DNA of 64,000 bases from Coriaria nepalensis (Eukaryota > Streptophyta > Magnoliopsida > Cucurbitales > Coriariaceae). The stretch covers positions 3,541,501 to 3,605,500 of the forward strand of contig CP114497.1 in assembly GCA_027186245.1 (NCBI GenBank), written 5' to 3'. Made by a program: the position numbers and the translations under genes. The notes below the pieces were generated by a model. The model was not told the origin of the DNA. It ran no database searches and was given only the letters and a program-made list of their open reading frames with translations. This document shows, piece by piece, positions 12,143-25,995 of this stretch; within the stretch, counting starts at the first letter, position 1, and each line of letters begins with the position of its first letter.

Positions 12143-15100
12143 TCAGGTGGATTTCAACTTGGCTGAAGTTGAAGCGAGATGAGAAAGGATCCTATGTCCA
12201 ATAAATATCAAGAAAACTCCCAATATGCCGAGTGTTTTCAACGTTGTAAACAGATCCAACTGAAAAAGAGAACAAACAGGTGTTAACATGAGAAGGTTGT
12301 TTAACAGAAACTAGATAGGTGAATAAAGGGAATAGGTGTAAAAATGAGAATATATATATATATATTTTTACCTTCAACCAGAAAAGCACATAGAGCAACA
12401 GTACTGCTGCGATACCCAGATGGAAAAGACCAGCAAATGTGGCAGGTACTGTTGAACTAGGGAAGTTCTTCAGGTTCACCCCCAACCGCAGTAGCTATAT
12501 AAAAAAATTAATAATAATAAAAAAAATCAAGGAATGTTAATTATATATTAGAACAGATAATGAAAATATTAGTCCGAATAAGAATTAGAAAGAGATATGG
12601 CAGGACTCACCCCAACCAGAAATCCAATGAAGGGAAAAAGGGTAAGACCCAAGAAAACAAGAGAAAGCTCCTTAGGCGGGAGTTTTTCTGGAACTCTGAA
12701 GATGTGAGTTATCTCAGCCTTGGCCCCATAACGAGAGTAAGGATCAGCAGCCTGCAGAGGACGGGAAGCCTTCTCAGGAGCATCCGGTAGATCCAATTCA
12801 ACATTACCAATGGCCCGAAAGAAAGAGTTTTCCTGAAAACATACAAAAGTAAAATAAAATGGTCTGAGTCTCTAAATAAACTATAGAAAGAGAAGTCTAT
12901 GTGGAAAACTGAGCTTACCATTACAGAATCACCAACAGATAGCTGAATGTCATAACGACCTGACAGATAGAAAAACTTCTCAACCAGTCCAAGAAAATCC
13001 TGCCAGGACAACATGTACAAATGAGCAATATCATTATAGAGATTAACTCTTCGTTATTTCTCAAGTTGTCAGTTACATAACAAACAATGAATCTAGGATT
13101 CTAGATTCAAAATACAGCACTATGCATGCAGACATAGCAAAAATCATGTATGGTTTTACGAAATTCAGAGAACTTCCACCGCCCATCGGTAGACATCTCT
13201 CTAGATGCAAGTTGGTAACATGAAACTATATTTCTTATATCAACAACAAGAACACATAATTAGAGTCATGGTCAAGGAAACTTTACAAGAATTATCTCAA
13301 ATTTTTTGCCAGCACTTCCCACCATAAAGATGTGCTCAACACCACTCTCGTGTCTCAACTTGAGCAATGCCTGCAAATCAGAGATGAATGTCCCAAATCA
13401 GCCGAGATTCAGAAACAACAACTTCAAGGCAGACACAGGAACAAACCTGATGTGGCTTAAAAACATTTCCATAAGGTGTGGCCAGTTGAAAGGAGAACCG
13501 TAATTTTTGGAGGTGGTTTGCTGACAATGAAATGGCATTTTCCCCAGCTAAATCTAGCCTGAATAGATCCAGATAGTAAACAGATTAAAGTTGCTTCAGA
13601 ATACAAAAGTACATGTTGAGACATGTATAATGTGATCATTCAAACTGCAGGGGACATGCATAATGGTAACCATCACTTGAGATGCTCATAAACAACCAAT
13701 GCAACATCCATAACAACATAACAAACAGAAAAATAAAATAATACAAAACCAGATACATACTTCTTCTGGCTTTCTATACTCCCAAGATCGCTATCAAGCA
13801 CTGTAATTTCAGCATTGTCAATTTGGACAATTCCTGTCACAAATATTGGTACCTCAGTCTGGCCTCCAGTAGCATAAATGTCTTTGTGCTCGGAATCATG
13901 GAGATCGATCTATGGGGAGATTTCCAATTTCATAAACAGAGAACCAGAAAGAATGCCTTGACCATTAAAGTTGTAATAAAGAGAGAAATTACCTCAAATA
14001 CAAACACATATTTACCAACATCAACACTCTTCGGTAAATTGTCCAATAAATAAACTCCACTTGCAGTGTCAAACTTGAGCTCCTGGTCTCATAAAAAGCA
14101 GATGACTTGACCAAGTTAGAAAACATCAAAGAAGAATGAACAGAAATAATTGCTACACAAAAAGTTAAAACAGGTAAAGAAGAACCACTGGGCCTCTGAC
14201 CTGACTATCAATGATGGAAGAATCCTTTGAACCAGATATGAAAGCACGCACTAGCTTCACTGTTAGAGGAGGTGCATTGGATCCAAGCACAGTATTCACT
14301 CTAACCTGATTAGATCATAGAGAATACTCAGATAAAGTGTATTTCATTTAATGGAAACCATGAGGCACTGATAATAAAGCACCTTGCATACAAATATATT
14401 CAGACACACCAAACATTAGACTCAAGAGTCGCAGACATTAACAAAATCTATGCTAATAAAAGGAGGGTGTCCAGTCACTTATCAGATAAGACCAAACATT
14501 TGATGCCAAAGAAGCTAAAGAAAGAATAGCAGCATAAAAACAAGAAACGTGAGGAGGGTACAGTAGGAAAAAATGAACAATGACAATTGAATGCTGCATG
14601 GTTCTTAATTCTTTGTAATTAACCTTTCGTGCTTTCTTTCATTTTAAACACAATGAAGACACTTCCGTACATCACTACACTGCAGTTCTAGCCAATCCAT
14701 AAATCAAAACTCTATGATTATTGTCATAGAATAAATTCCCAACATGTCAAGAATGGACAGAAAATTCAGTAGAAATCAGATAGAAAGAATATTGGAACTA
14801 GGCAAGTGAAAGAAACATTAGAAAGCAGTGTACCTTGAGCTGGTCTTTCTCAGTCAATGAAAGCACTGTAGCTGGAAGAGACAAAATCAATGGGACAGAA
14901 ACACTGCAGAAGCAAACCGAATTTAAGTTACAAGGAAGGAAATTGCTGAATCAAATAACTAGTGATTCCAAGAAAAAATTGAGAAGAGTAAAGCGATAAG
15001 AATTCAAGATTCATTGTCAGAAGAAAACCAATAAATAGGAGTCAGTGAGGACCATAACTACTATGTAAAATCTAGGAACTAACAGAAGCATACTAGTATC

Positions 15101-18100
15101 AGTAGAACACTTGCCTATTGGTTTCCAAGCAAGCTAATGAATCTAGCTGATTGAAAAAGTCCTTGGCTTCACCGGGAATGCCAACTCCAAGTAAGAATTT
15201 TGCCAGACCCAAAATTTTCTCTCCTGGAAGCTGAAAACCAGAGCCAAATTTTAGGAAACATGACAAAGAATAGTCAGCGCAAAATCTAGTATGCTCCAAC
15301 TCACTTTTAAGCTTCCAGAAGTTACAGCTGCAAATGCTGTCAGCCCTCGAACAACTGACGCAGTGGTTTCAAGAGGACCCTGATATCCATGTGCATCAAC
15401 TGCTTTCTCATCGAAATAAAATACCCCATCATCTACCATGAACCATAATTAAAATAAGTTGCCTATGGTGTTTCAAATGAATATAGTACTGTATGAAGCA
15501 AAATATTGAAGTCCAAGGAAGATAACTTCAGTATTGAAGAATAACAATCTTAACATCATTCAGTGATGGTTCGGAGAAGACTTTTGATTGAGTTAATCAT
15601 CATTATTTGAGATTACCAAAGTAAGTTGGAAGAATAATAACCAGATAGCATAGTTTGAGAGAGAAGGATGCAAAAGGCAAAAAAAAGGATCTTGGAAAAA
15701 TCCAGAACAGAACAAATATTAATCAGCAAACCTAATGGCAAATAGGAAACCTCTACAACTCTACTTACCATACTTTTCGATACTGTCAAAAAGCTTCAAC
15801 ACATCTTTCTTCAGAGTACCAATCTGCCAGACAAGTGTACATAAGATTCAGAAAGTAAAAAATCAGAAAAGAGTTGATGCACCGATAGGTGAAAACAGCA
15901 TGGATTAAAGGACATAGTAAGAGTGAACAGGAACCAAGTTTAGATCCATCATAACCACAACAGAATACACTAACACAGAAATGAACATATTAATAAATAA
16001 CTAAATAGGAGCTTTCTTGGGTGAAACACTATTCTAACATGTTCTAATATACTTGGATGTGGTGAGAAGGTTGAGCAAAACATTGAGATTGAGTACTAGT
16101 ACACACTGCTCAGCTAGTTTTAATTTTAAAAACTCCTATTTCAATCAAATTCCATTTCTATAGTAGAGAAGGGAATATAAAAAGTAAAGTCGGCATCTGT
16201 TGCATATATCAATCAGCCAAAAGCAACTTCCAGCTGAAAATTACTTTCCAGGAGTTTGTACAGAGTTTGGAGGTTCATGGTACATTATGTATGGTCATAC
16301 AGACATGTTAAAATGCCTTAAATTGTATGCAATATGAGAGATCCAATGTCCAAAAGCACCATAAAATATAAATCCCTTTTATAGTTTTTTGACAAATAAG
16401 TATATTTGGCATTTGAGTTGACTGTCTGTCGATAATATGAGAGCTTCTCTCTTCTATATTACGTTTCGGATTTCTGCATGTTCTCAGTTTGGTGGACCCC
16501 AAACTGGATTTCTCACAATCTAAAATGTGGTTCCAAGGAAATTGCACAAATTAGATGTCAGTAGTATAGCAACCCAATGAGAAATTGTTGGACCAACTTA
16601 AAAAACATGAATGGATACGATATCATTTAGATTAAGAGGAGGAGGAAGAAAGAGGATGAAGATAATAATAAGACAGTGGAGTATGATGAATTGTTAATTT
16701 TCCCATTGCATAAGGTCAGAATCAACCAATAAGTTATGATACAAAATTCGTTTTCTCTATGATCGTCTTTAATTAAGTGCCAATAAAACTTCCAAACACT
16801 GAAATTACTGATACGGAACAAGAGGAGCGACTAATCTACCTCAAGTATGGGCAAGATCTGTCTCTAAAGGACATTCCTACATCTTATGAGGGGGGGTACA
16901 TTATTCGCGCTTTAGGATTTAAATTTAAGAATGCAAAAGTGACAAATAGCAATAAGAAAAGGTGTCAACAATATATGAGTCTGTAAACTGGAAAGGACTA
17001 AGCCTTTCAAGTTGACAAGACCCAAACAACGATAAAATTATCTAAGCAAATTGTCCACAGAATACTGTAGTTAAGCTTTTCATTTCATATAATTTATATA
17101 CATAAAATATAGAGAGTAGAAACAGTTTCCAAATTACCATGTTCTGATCGATATCTGAAGATGTTAATGATACAAGTCCAGCAAGTGCTTCAAGAGCCAA
17201 TCCTGTTGTAAGTAGGATAGGTCAAAACATGATCCATTTGGATATGAAGTCAATTTTTACATAATACATACAATAGGCAGGCCATGGCCAACATCATGTT
17301 TTAGACAGGAGGTAACAACACGGTATCTAGTTTCCATGTTCCTTGGTTCAACTCTCAATAGAATAACAATGTCTCAAGAAGCAAGACACTGTTAATGGTG
17401 AGAAACAGTTGTTCTTTTTTATTTTCTCTGAAATACTATGAATCAATAAATTAATTTGGGATACTCACAGAACACTTCTGAACCTTGTATGCATATATAA
17501 ACACACACATTGATCCATTGATAAGTTTGAACTGTGATGATTATTCATGCATTTATGTTGGCTGGGATAATACTGTCTCAAAAGAAAGTTGTTTGGCATA
17601 ACACAAGTAGTACTTTTTTTAGGTTAGTTGGAAATAAAAACTACTCCTGATGGTCAATAATTGATACAGCATGAGATCTCTAATAGTTCACTTATATAAA
17701 TAATATGAGCGGAAATTAAAAGTATGAACTACAATGTTAATTTTTTAAAAGTTAGTTTATAAGTTTCCTATCCGTATTTAAATTTGGATTACTTCATGTG
17801 CTAAGCAGTAAAATAAGTATTCAGAACTTTGTGGAACAGTAGTGAATTGCATATCGGAGCTAAATAAGATTGAAGTATATATATCCACACGTTTGACCTA
17901 CTTTGTGTGGTGAATTCTAATAGCTTATCTTTTCCAGAATATACTATAACTCAAGTGCCAAAAAGTTTGTACAACTGAATTCATAAAATCAATAATATGT
18001 AAAGTAGTTTTGAATCTGTTATTACCAGCAGCATAGGTACTTGACTCTGGATTATTAGAGCTATAGCGCCACCTTCCATCACTCTGGCTCAGAGCCTGCT

Positions 18101-19705
18101 AGTAATGTGACAGATCAGTTTCACCACAATAGAAATATTGAACTAGAATGAGTGTCAGATGGTAAAAGTTAGAAAAAACATAGACAAACTGGACTAGGTA
18201 AATATCAGGTCAACTGTGAAGCCTGAGTGTCCACAGAAATGTATCTGGTCTGCAAGACTAAAAGCTGAGCTCACCTCACACAGTAAGTGCTAAGTGGAAT
18301 CCAGAACTCAACCTATTTACAACTCAGAAACACAACCAAGCACTTTAAAACTAACCTTGATTGATCGAAAAATTCCAGTGGCATCACCAAGAAGAACATC
18401 AACTTTAGAGGTTTGATCCTGCAATATGAAACAATAAATTGTGTTCATATAAGATTCTGATATATAACTGAGGAGAGAGAGAGAGAGAGATGCAAATTGC
18501 TCTTGGGAAACAATTGCTATTTAAAAAATATCTTGACAAACTACTTAACCTTCAAAAGGACCAAACTTCCTATTGAGTAGTAAAAGTCGAGCAGTAGCCT
18601 TGCATCATTTAGAGCAGCTTTGAGTCTTGAATTAAGGCCCTATATTATTTAAGAGAATATTTAGCAAAAAAATGGCATGTCGCTACAGGTTTTACAAGAA
18701 ACCAAATAAAAATGTGCATGGCTCATCAGTGCCATGATCATAAGACACACCTCATAAACATCCTCATTGACTTGACATTTTAGCATGCTGTTAACTCTTA
18801 AGGCATAGAATAAATCCTTTGGAACTGCTGAAGACCCAAGAACTTCTGATATGGACTTGCAAGTAGCAGCATTTATATCTGGCTTTTTCCCAATCCCAAG
18901 GATGTCAAATGTTCTAAGTGACTCATATGTCTTTTCTAAACTGGTGATCAACAAATGAATATCTGTTACTTTCAAATAAATATAGAAGAAATGTTCATAT
19001 GAGTCAACTGTAACCCCATCTACGATCCCTTTGACAAAACAGATGGGGAAAATGAGATTTGATCAAATTTCCTCACTGCTGCCTAGACGAGGATTAAACC
19101 CAGCATAGGAAGGATGCAAGACTAGAAGCAGAAAGAAGTTAAAATATACCAGAATCAAGCTTCCATGCACAGTATTTATTTATTTTCAGATTTTTCTGGG
19201 AAATACACAGTGTGTTATGAAACCCATAATGAACAATGATTATGAATGACTAAGCATTTGATTAAAACGTCATAAAAAGAACCATCGCATCCAGCAAGAG
19301 AGTAATGACATCAAGATGCAAACTATTGATTACATAGAAATTGATAAAAATGCAAATAAACCTCAATAATTTATATGCTAGCAGAGACAAATAGAAAAAG
19401 AGAAATGATAAATTATTGAATCCGAAAAAGCCACAACAGCCATAGAAATGCTTTAGCATCTGCATTTCCTCACTTTTCAACGCAACCAATCAGTAACCTA
19501 CTATCAACATAAACAACAAACCAACTAGATACAAAAACAAAAATAGGGTTTAAATCGACCTTCCGAAAGATCCATCAGAAGGGACGAAGAGCTCCAAGGC
19601 CGCGGATCGATGAGAATCTGATATAGGGTGGAACAAAGTAGCAGCAGCTTCAGAGATCGAAATCGCTAAAAGCAGCAATAGAAATCCGACGAGGTTTCTG
19701 GCCAT
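12143..19705 (-). CDS. RPN2: Ribophorin II, oligosaccharyltransferase subunit 2 (about 19 exons)
   Basis: A subunit of the ER oligosaccharyltransferase, which moves the preassembled glycan from dolichol to asparagine of nascent proteins; it is known as HAP6 in Arabidopsis. Exon 1 (19705-19560) starts with a clear signal peptide ([18 protein letters not shown] then EAAA). Exon 2 (18940-18751) and exon 3 (18639-18550) continue the lumenal domain. Further exons lie near 18419-18357, 18100-18028, 17200-17138, 15825-15764, 15434-15302, 15234-15111, 14905-14834, 14305-14203, 14080-13993, 13909-13763, 13552-13450, 13371-13284, 13002-12919, 12834-12609, 12494-12372 and 12259-12143. The C-terminal part has the [17 protein letters not shown] block and then three hydrophobic membrane spans, ending KLKST. 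The large intron at 15.83-17.14 kb holds no recognised gene. No internal lesion was seen; middle exon borders are approximate. Confidence 0.93.
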
Positions 19706-20277
19706 TGCTGCAACACAATCAAATCACAAGAAGAATCAAAATTATGCTTGAAAATGCCACCTTCGAAATCAATTTTTTAGTGTAAAGTGTACATAGAAAT
19801 TGGAAATCGTCGTAGATCAAGAACGACAGAGATCGTAACGTACTTTCAAGGGTTTATCTGCACTCAAGGGAATGGGGAAATTTTCAGCTCAGTAATCAGT
19901 GTTTCAGGAAGTCTTCGTCGACTTTTTTTTTCACTTTTTTTTTTCTTTTTTTTTTTTCTTTTTGGGCTAAAGAGTTACAGAAGCGGCCAGTGGGCTTGGG
20001 TCTCTTTCTAGTTTCTAGTAAGGAGTGGTAAAATCTGGCAACACTGAAGGCTGTTCGGTTTTTATTGGTAAAAAAGTGATAAATAAATCAATTTATGAAT
20101 ATTTCAGTAATTTCAAAATATGGTTAAATTAAATATTATGAATATAACCCAAACTAGATTGATCGGATCCAGTTCAAAGCTCAAATTCCGATTCTCAATT
20201 GCGGCAGCGGTGGTGATGTGTTCGCGCTGGTCTCTTTGCTTATGATATTATTGCCAAAGATGGAGGAATTAGTTTTA

Positions 20278-20314
<37 letters not shown>

Positions 20315-20610
20315 TTTTATGTAATAATAATTAGTATTATTATATATCATTGTATTATTGCTTCCTCAACGTGAATTCCAAGATTTTAATTTTAATTCTG
20401 GATGATCTAAAATGTGTTCTTTATCAATATTTAGAGATTTTTGCAACCAAAAAATATTATAATTTTCAAATCACTAATAAATACAAAAATAAAATTATGT
20501 CAATAAAGGCCAACTTCGAAAGAGAAATTACATAAGCAAATTAAATTATAACTTTTGCCTTAAGAAAAAACATAAATTTTGTGAGATGACGTTATGACAG
20601 ACATCTTTGA
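19706..20610. other. RPN2 upstream region and A/T-rich spacer
   Basis: The 5' side of RPN2 (minus strand) has a long pyrimidine-rich tract on the plus strand at 19920-19965 (A-rich on the gene's strand). A (TA)n run lies at about 20283-20311. No exon is recognised; the 61-74 codon open frames here are low complexity. Confidence 0.5.
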
Positions 20611-20614
20611 CTCG

Positions 20615-21185
20615 TAGACACCGTCGAGCCATTCTTATATTCTAAGGCATTGAGAGTGTCGAGGCATCGAGGCATCGAGGCGTTGACCTATTGACCCATC
20701 GATCCTTCAACCTTTTCCTATATTGTTAAGGCATCAAGGCGTTGAATTGTTGACCTATATGCAGCATGTCCAAAGCACTTGGATCGAGTATTCTTCCTAG
20801 ATCGAGTATTTTTTCTTTCCAGACTAAAGTTTCCCATTTTCCTTCTTTCTCCCAGACGAGGTCTACTATAATGCCTCTTGATCTGGGTTCCCGATCCAAA
20901 CTGAAGGCTTTCCTTATTTCTCAGACCGAGGTCTAATATAATGTCTTTCGGTATGGGTTCTCGGTCCCAAGTTGATATCTTATACTAAGGGCATCGACCC
21001 CGTCGACCCCTTTTCCTATTAAAGACATCGACCTGTCGATCCTACATATATTGAGGACGTCGACCTACATTTAAACCTCAATCTATTCAGACCTTGCTAA
21101 TCGAATAAGATGCCTGGATATTGATTTCCTCTTATATCTTATACTTCACGGATTCTACCTTTATTCTCGACCTATCATCAAGAAC
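20615..21185. repeat. Degenerate short-repeat block, family A (copy 1)
   Basis: Contains reiterated words: 'gaggcatcga' near 20660-20690, and twice a unit around 'agaccgaggtctaatataatg' with 'gggttcccgatcc' or 'gggttctcggtcc' (20855-20970). The same words occur in the 29.9-30.97 kb block. It has higher GC than its flanks and no coding potential that I can see. It could be part of a larger transposon's untranslated or terminal region. Confidence 0.6.
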
Positions 21186-21189
21186 TAAC

Positions 21190-23530
21190 AATTTTCAAAC
21201 CCAAAAATAGAGAATTCTTACCAATAGTAACCTTCAAATGGTATTGTCCTCTGCCTCTGATTCTTCACTTTCACTCTCTAATATTCCAAATTATGGAAGA
21301 AGAATGAACTTCTGACCTGCATGCAATTTTATTTTCTATGAGCTAACAAAATGGTCAGCAACTTCCTAACCAGCACGTTATTGAAACTAAGAGGGAACAA
21401 TCTTTCCTACTTTAGGAACTAACAACAAACACTTCCAGATTTTTCTATAGATGGTGATTGGCATACCTACACCAGATATTTATTTATCTAGACTTTTATT
21501 CAATGATTGGAAAGAAAAATGATGAACTGGGAAGCCCACATCCCTTCTGCCTTAACTGCACTGTGTAGTTATTATATACTCCATATTATACTGACATTTG
21601 TATAGTTTTAATACACTATTATGTTATATCATCATATTATACTATAACATTATATCCTAAACTTAAGCACTCATGAAAAACTAGCATATCCCAACTGGCT
21701 TAAGAATTGATAACTTAAGAATTAGTTCCTTATGCCCAAACTGACCAATAATGTTCAGGTATTATGCTTAAGTTGTATAGATAGTTATACAGTCACTTTA
21801 TGTAGGAATTCATTTCCTGTACCAACACTAACCGGGTATTACATTTGTCTTGGTTTAGGATAAGCTAAATTTCTGAACACAAATCATTTTGGGAGCTAAA
21901 CAAAGAAATCAAACTTATTTGTGTGACTAAGGACCTTAAGTTTTTCTTCATAAGTTTTCCCAAATTGACCTTAAGTTTTTCTTCATAAGTTTGCCCAAAT
22001 TTTTCAACATACTGGTTTAACATCCGTTTCCAGTATTGTTGATCTTGTTTTGAGATATATTCTCAAACCAAAGTCTGTTGTTCCTATTATGCTCTATAAC
22101 ATATAATTCTTGAATCTTCTGGAAGAGCTAAGGTCTTATATTCTTCTTTACAAGTACTAGAATGTCCCTATGGAAAACATATCCCATATCAGGGAGTGTT
22201 GGAGAATTTGGCCTTTCTACTAGAGTAGTTGTTAGGGTTTACAATCTATATTGGGGCTTATATAAATCCTCTACTCTCCTTAGGCTATCGATATGATCTA
22301 GAAGAGAGGTTGTAGAATGCCTAGCACTTTTCATTCATGATCCAAAGATACTGAGTTCACATCTTCCACCAGAAGTTTCCTTCAGGTAGAGAATTGTTTC
22401 TTTATATTTCCATTTTCCTGCTCAGTAATTCAGTTGTGCCCTCTAGAAAGTGGTTTGGGAATAAGTATAACTTGCTTTGAGACCTATTTTTCTAGGAATT
22501 TAATTTGATTCCATTTAATAATTTGAGGGACCATGGTATTAGTCTTTTCAAGATTAGTGAGGAACATTATAGTTGCTTATAGCCTGCTTCATTTGGAACT
22601 AGTTGCCTCTATGGAATTAAGGTGCTCGTTTTCTTATAGCATATTCTATAAATGAGAGTTATGTGTTCATACATAAGTTATGTGTCAAATCCACTCGTAT
22701 AATGATCTGGAGAAAGAGCCTTCATTATTTGAGGATCCGTCAATGATAGTGAAAGGTTCGAAAAATATTTGAAGCAACTAGGGTCATCACAGATTGATGA
22801 CTCAACTACTCCTAGGAGAAAATTAGAATATCTTTTATGTCTTTTATCTCTTAGTACTGTAATGGTAGCAACTTTTAATCTCTAGCGGATAATTGGTTTA
22901 AATACAATCTGTACCATTCCCGGATGGATAAATTTATATCCATCTTTTATATGTTCATCTATCAAATATTGTGACAGGAGTTAGAAAGATTCATGTGTTG
23001 TTTTGATAGGGATTGTGTCTTCTACCATCTTGATTATGAAGCCATATTTGTCTTAGTTTCTCTAGTCTTGTAAATGGTTGCTTCTGATATATCTATGATA
23101 TACCAATTGGTGAGATCTAACTCTTATTCTTGTATCATCTTGCCTTCTCCTTTAATAATTTAACTATTTTTGTTTATAGAACTAAAAGTAGGAGAAGAGG
23201 CGGAAACTCCTTTGACAGAAAGAGTCTTATAAGTAATGATAAGATCAGAAGAAGAGGATGATGAGGCAAACATTCAGGAAGAGAGATTTTTTAATAAGCT
23301 TTCCATTTAAATGGTTGATCGAAGTTAATGAAACATTGACAACGATTTATAAATTTTTCTAACACCTAACCAGGGATTCTAAAATCTCATGTGACTTATA
23401 GGATTCTATGAACCTTCCTGTGTACTCACGACTTATATCAACCAGGGATTCTAAGAACTTTTCTAGCGAAGGTGACTCAACTTGGCTTTGATACCAATTA
23501 TGAGGCGAAAAAGAATCGAATGAAGGTAGG
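21190..23530 (-). mobile_element. Probable endogenous pararetrovirus (Caulimoviridae-like) remnant, movement-protein side
   Basis: On the minus strand, 23496-23485 reads TGGTATCAAAGC, a close match to the initiator-Met-tRNA primer site used by caulimovirids and many LTR elements. Some 500-750 bases downstream, in broken frames at about 22980-22560, the translation has the layout of the 30K-type viral movement-protein core of this family: a strand-rich block, then a conserved aspartate-arginine pair and a short leucine/serine-rich block. It is interrupted by stops and frameshifts and cannot produce an infectious product. The distance from primer site to movement domain fits caulimovirid genomes. 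No reverse transcriptase was found here. Alternatives are an LTR retrotransposon 5' region or chance likeness. Confidence 0.5.
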
Positions 23531-24130
23531 AGAAATTTAGCGTATGTAAAGTTTGAAAAGGTAAGAGTATTTATGGCATTGAATAGGGAATAATCAGATA
23601 AATTACAAGAGATATGCCAAAGAGTAACAAAATTTATTCATAGGAGAATTCTTACAAGACTAAGTGTTGATGATTTTAAAGATATCTTACCAGTGAGCTT
23701 GAAGGCTCTCTAAATACACACCAAAAACTAAAACACATAAAGAGATAAGATTCTCTTTTGCAACAGACAAATGAAAAGATAAGCTAATTATAAGAATCCT
23801 TATCTTTTGAAAAGTAAAAGTTACTTTTAAAAAAACTAAATTTCAAAAGTGGATTCCTACTGTCGGGCATGTGAGTCCTAGATAAGGATGTAATTAATTG
23901 GTCCTCAATAGCTGGCGCTCACAAAAATGTTACTTTAATCATTTCTTTTTCTTGGATAGTGAGAAATCCTTTTTTAAAGGGGTATAATCCTCATACAGGT
24001 CTTGTGAGTCCTAAAAGGAATCCACACTCATATATGAGTCTTCTATGTCATCTTTAGAAAAGGCTCATTACTTCAAGAATTATTTAATCTCTTCTTTAGA
24101 AAATTCTCGAAGAGCTTCTTCAATTTTTTC
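23531..24130. other. Unassigned, possibly leader/intergenic part of the pararetrovirus-like remnant
   Basis: Lies between the primer-binding-site-like sequence and the tryptophan-rich segment. It is AT-rich, with no conserved block recognised. If the flanking segments are one viral copy, this would be its promoter/leader region; that is inference. Confidence 0.3.
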
Positions 24131-24540
24131 TTTCCGAGCAGCTGAGGGCTCTGGAAGGGCCAATGTGATAGACAAGATTTCCCTTTGAGAATAAACACTT
24201 TGCTAGTTTTCTCAATGTATTTATCCCACCATTTAGCAGAATATCTTCTAGCAAGCTAGAAGTTGTGAATAATAATTCCTAACTATTGATTATTCTTAAA
24301 ACACAACTAATAATCTCATTTTATTATCCACGATATTCGATAAATAGACTGGAACTTTAAAGACGACAGCATATAGTCCTCTAAAAGTTCATTAGCAAAA
24401 CAGAACGATTCGAAGATTCCTTAGACATAAATTGGATAATGAAAAGGCTTAACACCAAAATTATTAAACCATTCTTTAAACCAGGTAGGGAAATTTACTT
24501 GATCGGAGTGTAACAAGATCCACCATGAATGTTTTTTTTT
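24130..24540 (-). mobile_element. Tryptophan-rich retroelement/pararetrovirus-like coding remnant
   Basis: The minus-strand translation shows tryptophan-rich blocks, one around 24490-24530 and a KWWDK-type block near 24205-24225, of a kind seen in polyprotein-like plant retroelement or pararetrovirus copies. Stops interrupt the frame. It lies upstream, in the minus sense, of the primer-binding-site-like sequence at 23.49 kb, as the end of a circular viral genome would. Assignment is tentative. A 22-base T run at 24533-24552 marks its outer edge. Confidence 0.35.
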
Positions 24541-25790
24541 TTTTTTTTTTTAAATTTTGGATTAGTAGGATTTGGTTCTACGCTAAAATGTAATCATAAT
24601 AATTCCATTTCCTTGGCTCACTCACAGTGGCGTAACACTATAACTCCCCCTTAAACAATTTTGAAGGTAAGATTACTTTTAGAATCCATAGTTTAGAGAA
24701 AGCTACTTGATTATAATTCATCTTAGTATCCACTGTTACATTGTATATAAGTATTAATAAACATAAGTATAAATATGTGATTTACATGATTGTTCTAGAT
24801 TTAAACAATCACTATCTTCACGATCTTTACCTTCCGACTAACCAATAGTAATAACCTCAAAAATACGAATAATTTTTTTAATGATTTTCCGTATGCTTTT
24901 TTTTTTTTCTTGAACTTTTTCAGTAGCTTGTGATATGAGCGATATAAATTAAAATTGTAATTTAATTTTCCTACGGGGAATAAAAATTATTCATAATTAT
25001 TATAAGTTAAAAAGTTGTTTGTGATTTTAGGTGAAGAGAGACGTGAGGAAATTGTTTGGCTAAATTATTATTTATTTATTTTCATTCTTTAACTATCAAA
25101 TAATTTAATTTCTTAGAGTTTTCATAATACTTTATTTTTTATATAGTTAAATTTATAAATATTAAGTATAAAAATAACTTCTAAAATTTTATGATATTAT
25201 AATTAAGTTATTAATACATGATACATCAAAAACATAATTATTATTCTCAAAATGGTTTTTATTAAGATTTCAGGTTGTAAAGAACGAAATATAAAGTGTG
25301 GAAAAACAAAATTTAACTAAATTTTTGTATTAAATTATAAAGAAATATTAGCAAAAAAAAAAAAAAGATTTAACATTGTTGATATTATGTGAAGTTTTAA
25401 TTTTAGTATTCATAGATTTTATGTATTATTTTAATTTTATATTTATAAATGTTCTTAAGAACTAAAATTAAATATTTTAAAAATTTTATGGATGAAATTG
25501 AACTATTTAAATATTTAGAGATGAAAGTGCATAAACAGTAAAATTGATGAATAGTAATGATAATTATGCCAAAGTTTTTTGTGGAGACAAAAAGAGAAAA
25601 GGTTAAAAACTTTTTATGTGATGGATAAAAGATGAGAATGAGGAAGTGAATTCTGATTTTGAAAGTTTGGGGCGTTAAATCAGGATTATATGAAAATATG
25701 GGGGGAGGGCTAAATTATATTTCCCCGAAAAAAAAAAAACGAGAAGGGTAAAACGGTAAATATTTCAAGGTCTCTCTCTTTCTCGATACA
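24541..25790. other. A/T-rich intergenic DNA and NECAP upstream region
   Basis: Very AT-rich with several homopolymer runs (for example near 24900 and 25350). The last 100 bases carry CT-rich leader-like sequence before the NECAP gene. No exon is recognised. Confidence 0.5.
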
Positions 25791-25995
25791 GTTGACCTTT
25801 CAAGCACTCTTCGAACCCACGTCTCACTGCAACTCTCCCTCCCCATCGTCATTGATACCTTCCCTTCACCTTCCAATTCGCCTGAAAAATTCCCAATTCT
25901 GTACCAAATCGCCATTACCTTCTTTAACCACTCTTTTCCACCTATCGAAGAGCGATTCAGTTCCTGCGAATCCAGATCTCGAACCACTGCAAACG

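Noticed and set aside
16777..16986. 69-codon frame inside an RPN2 intron
   Set aside because: No recognisable domain, lies in a large intron, on the strand opposite to the gene; likely chance or an unrecognised repeat.
25792..25995. Open frame upstream of and in frame with the NECAP start
   Set aside because: It opens with TTG, has no in-frame ATG before 25996, is Ser/Pro-rich and not seen in the family. Treated as leader, although non-ATG initiation cannot be excluded.
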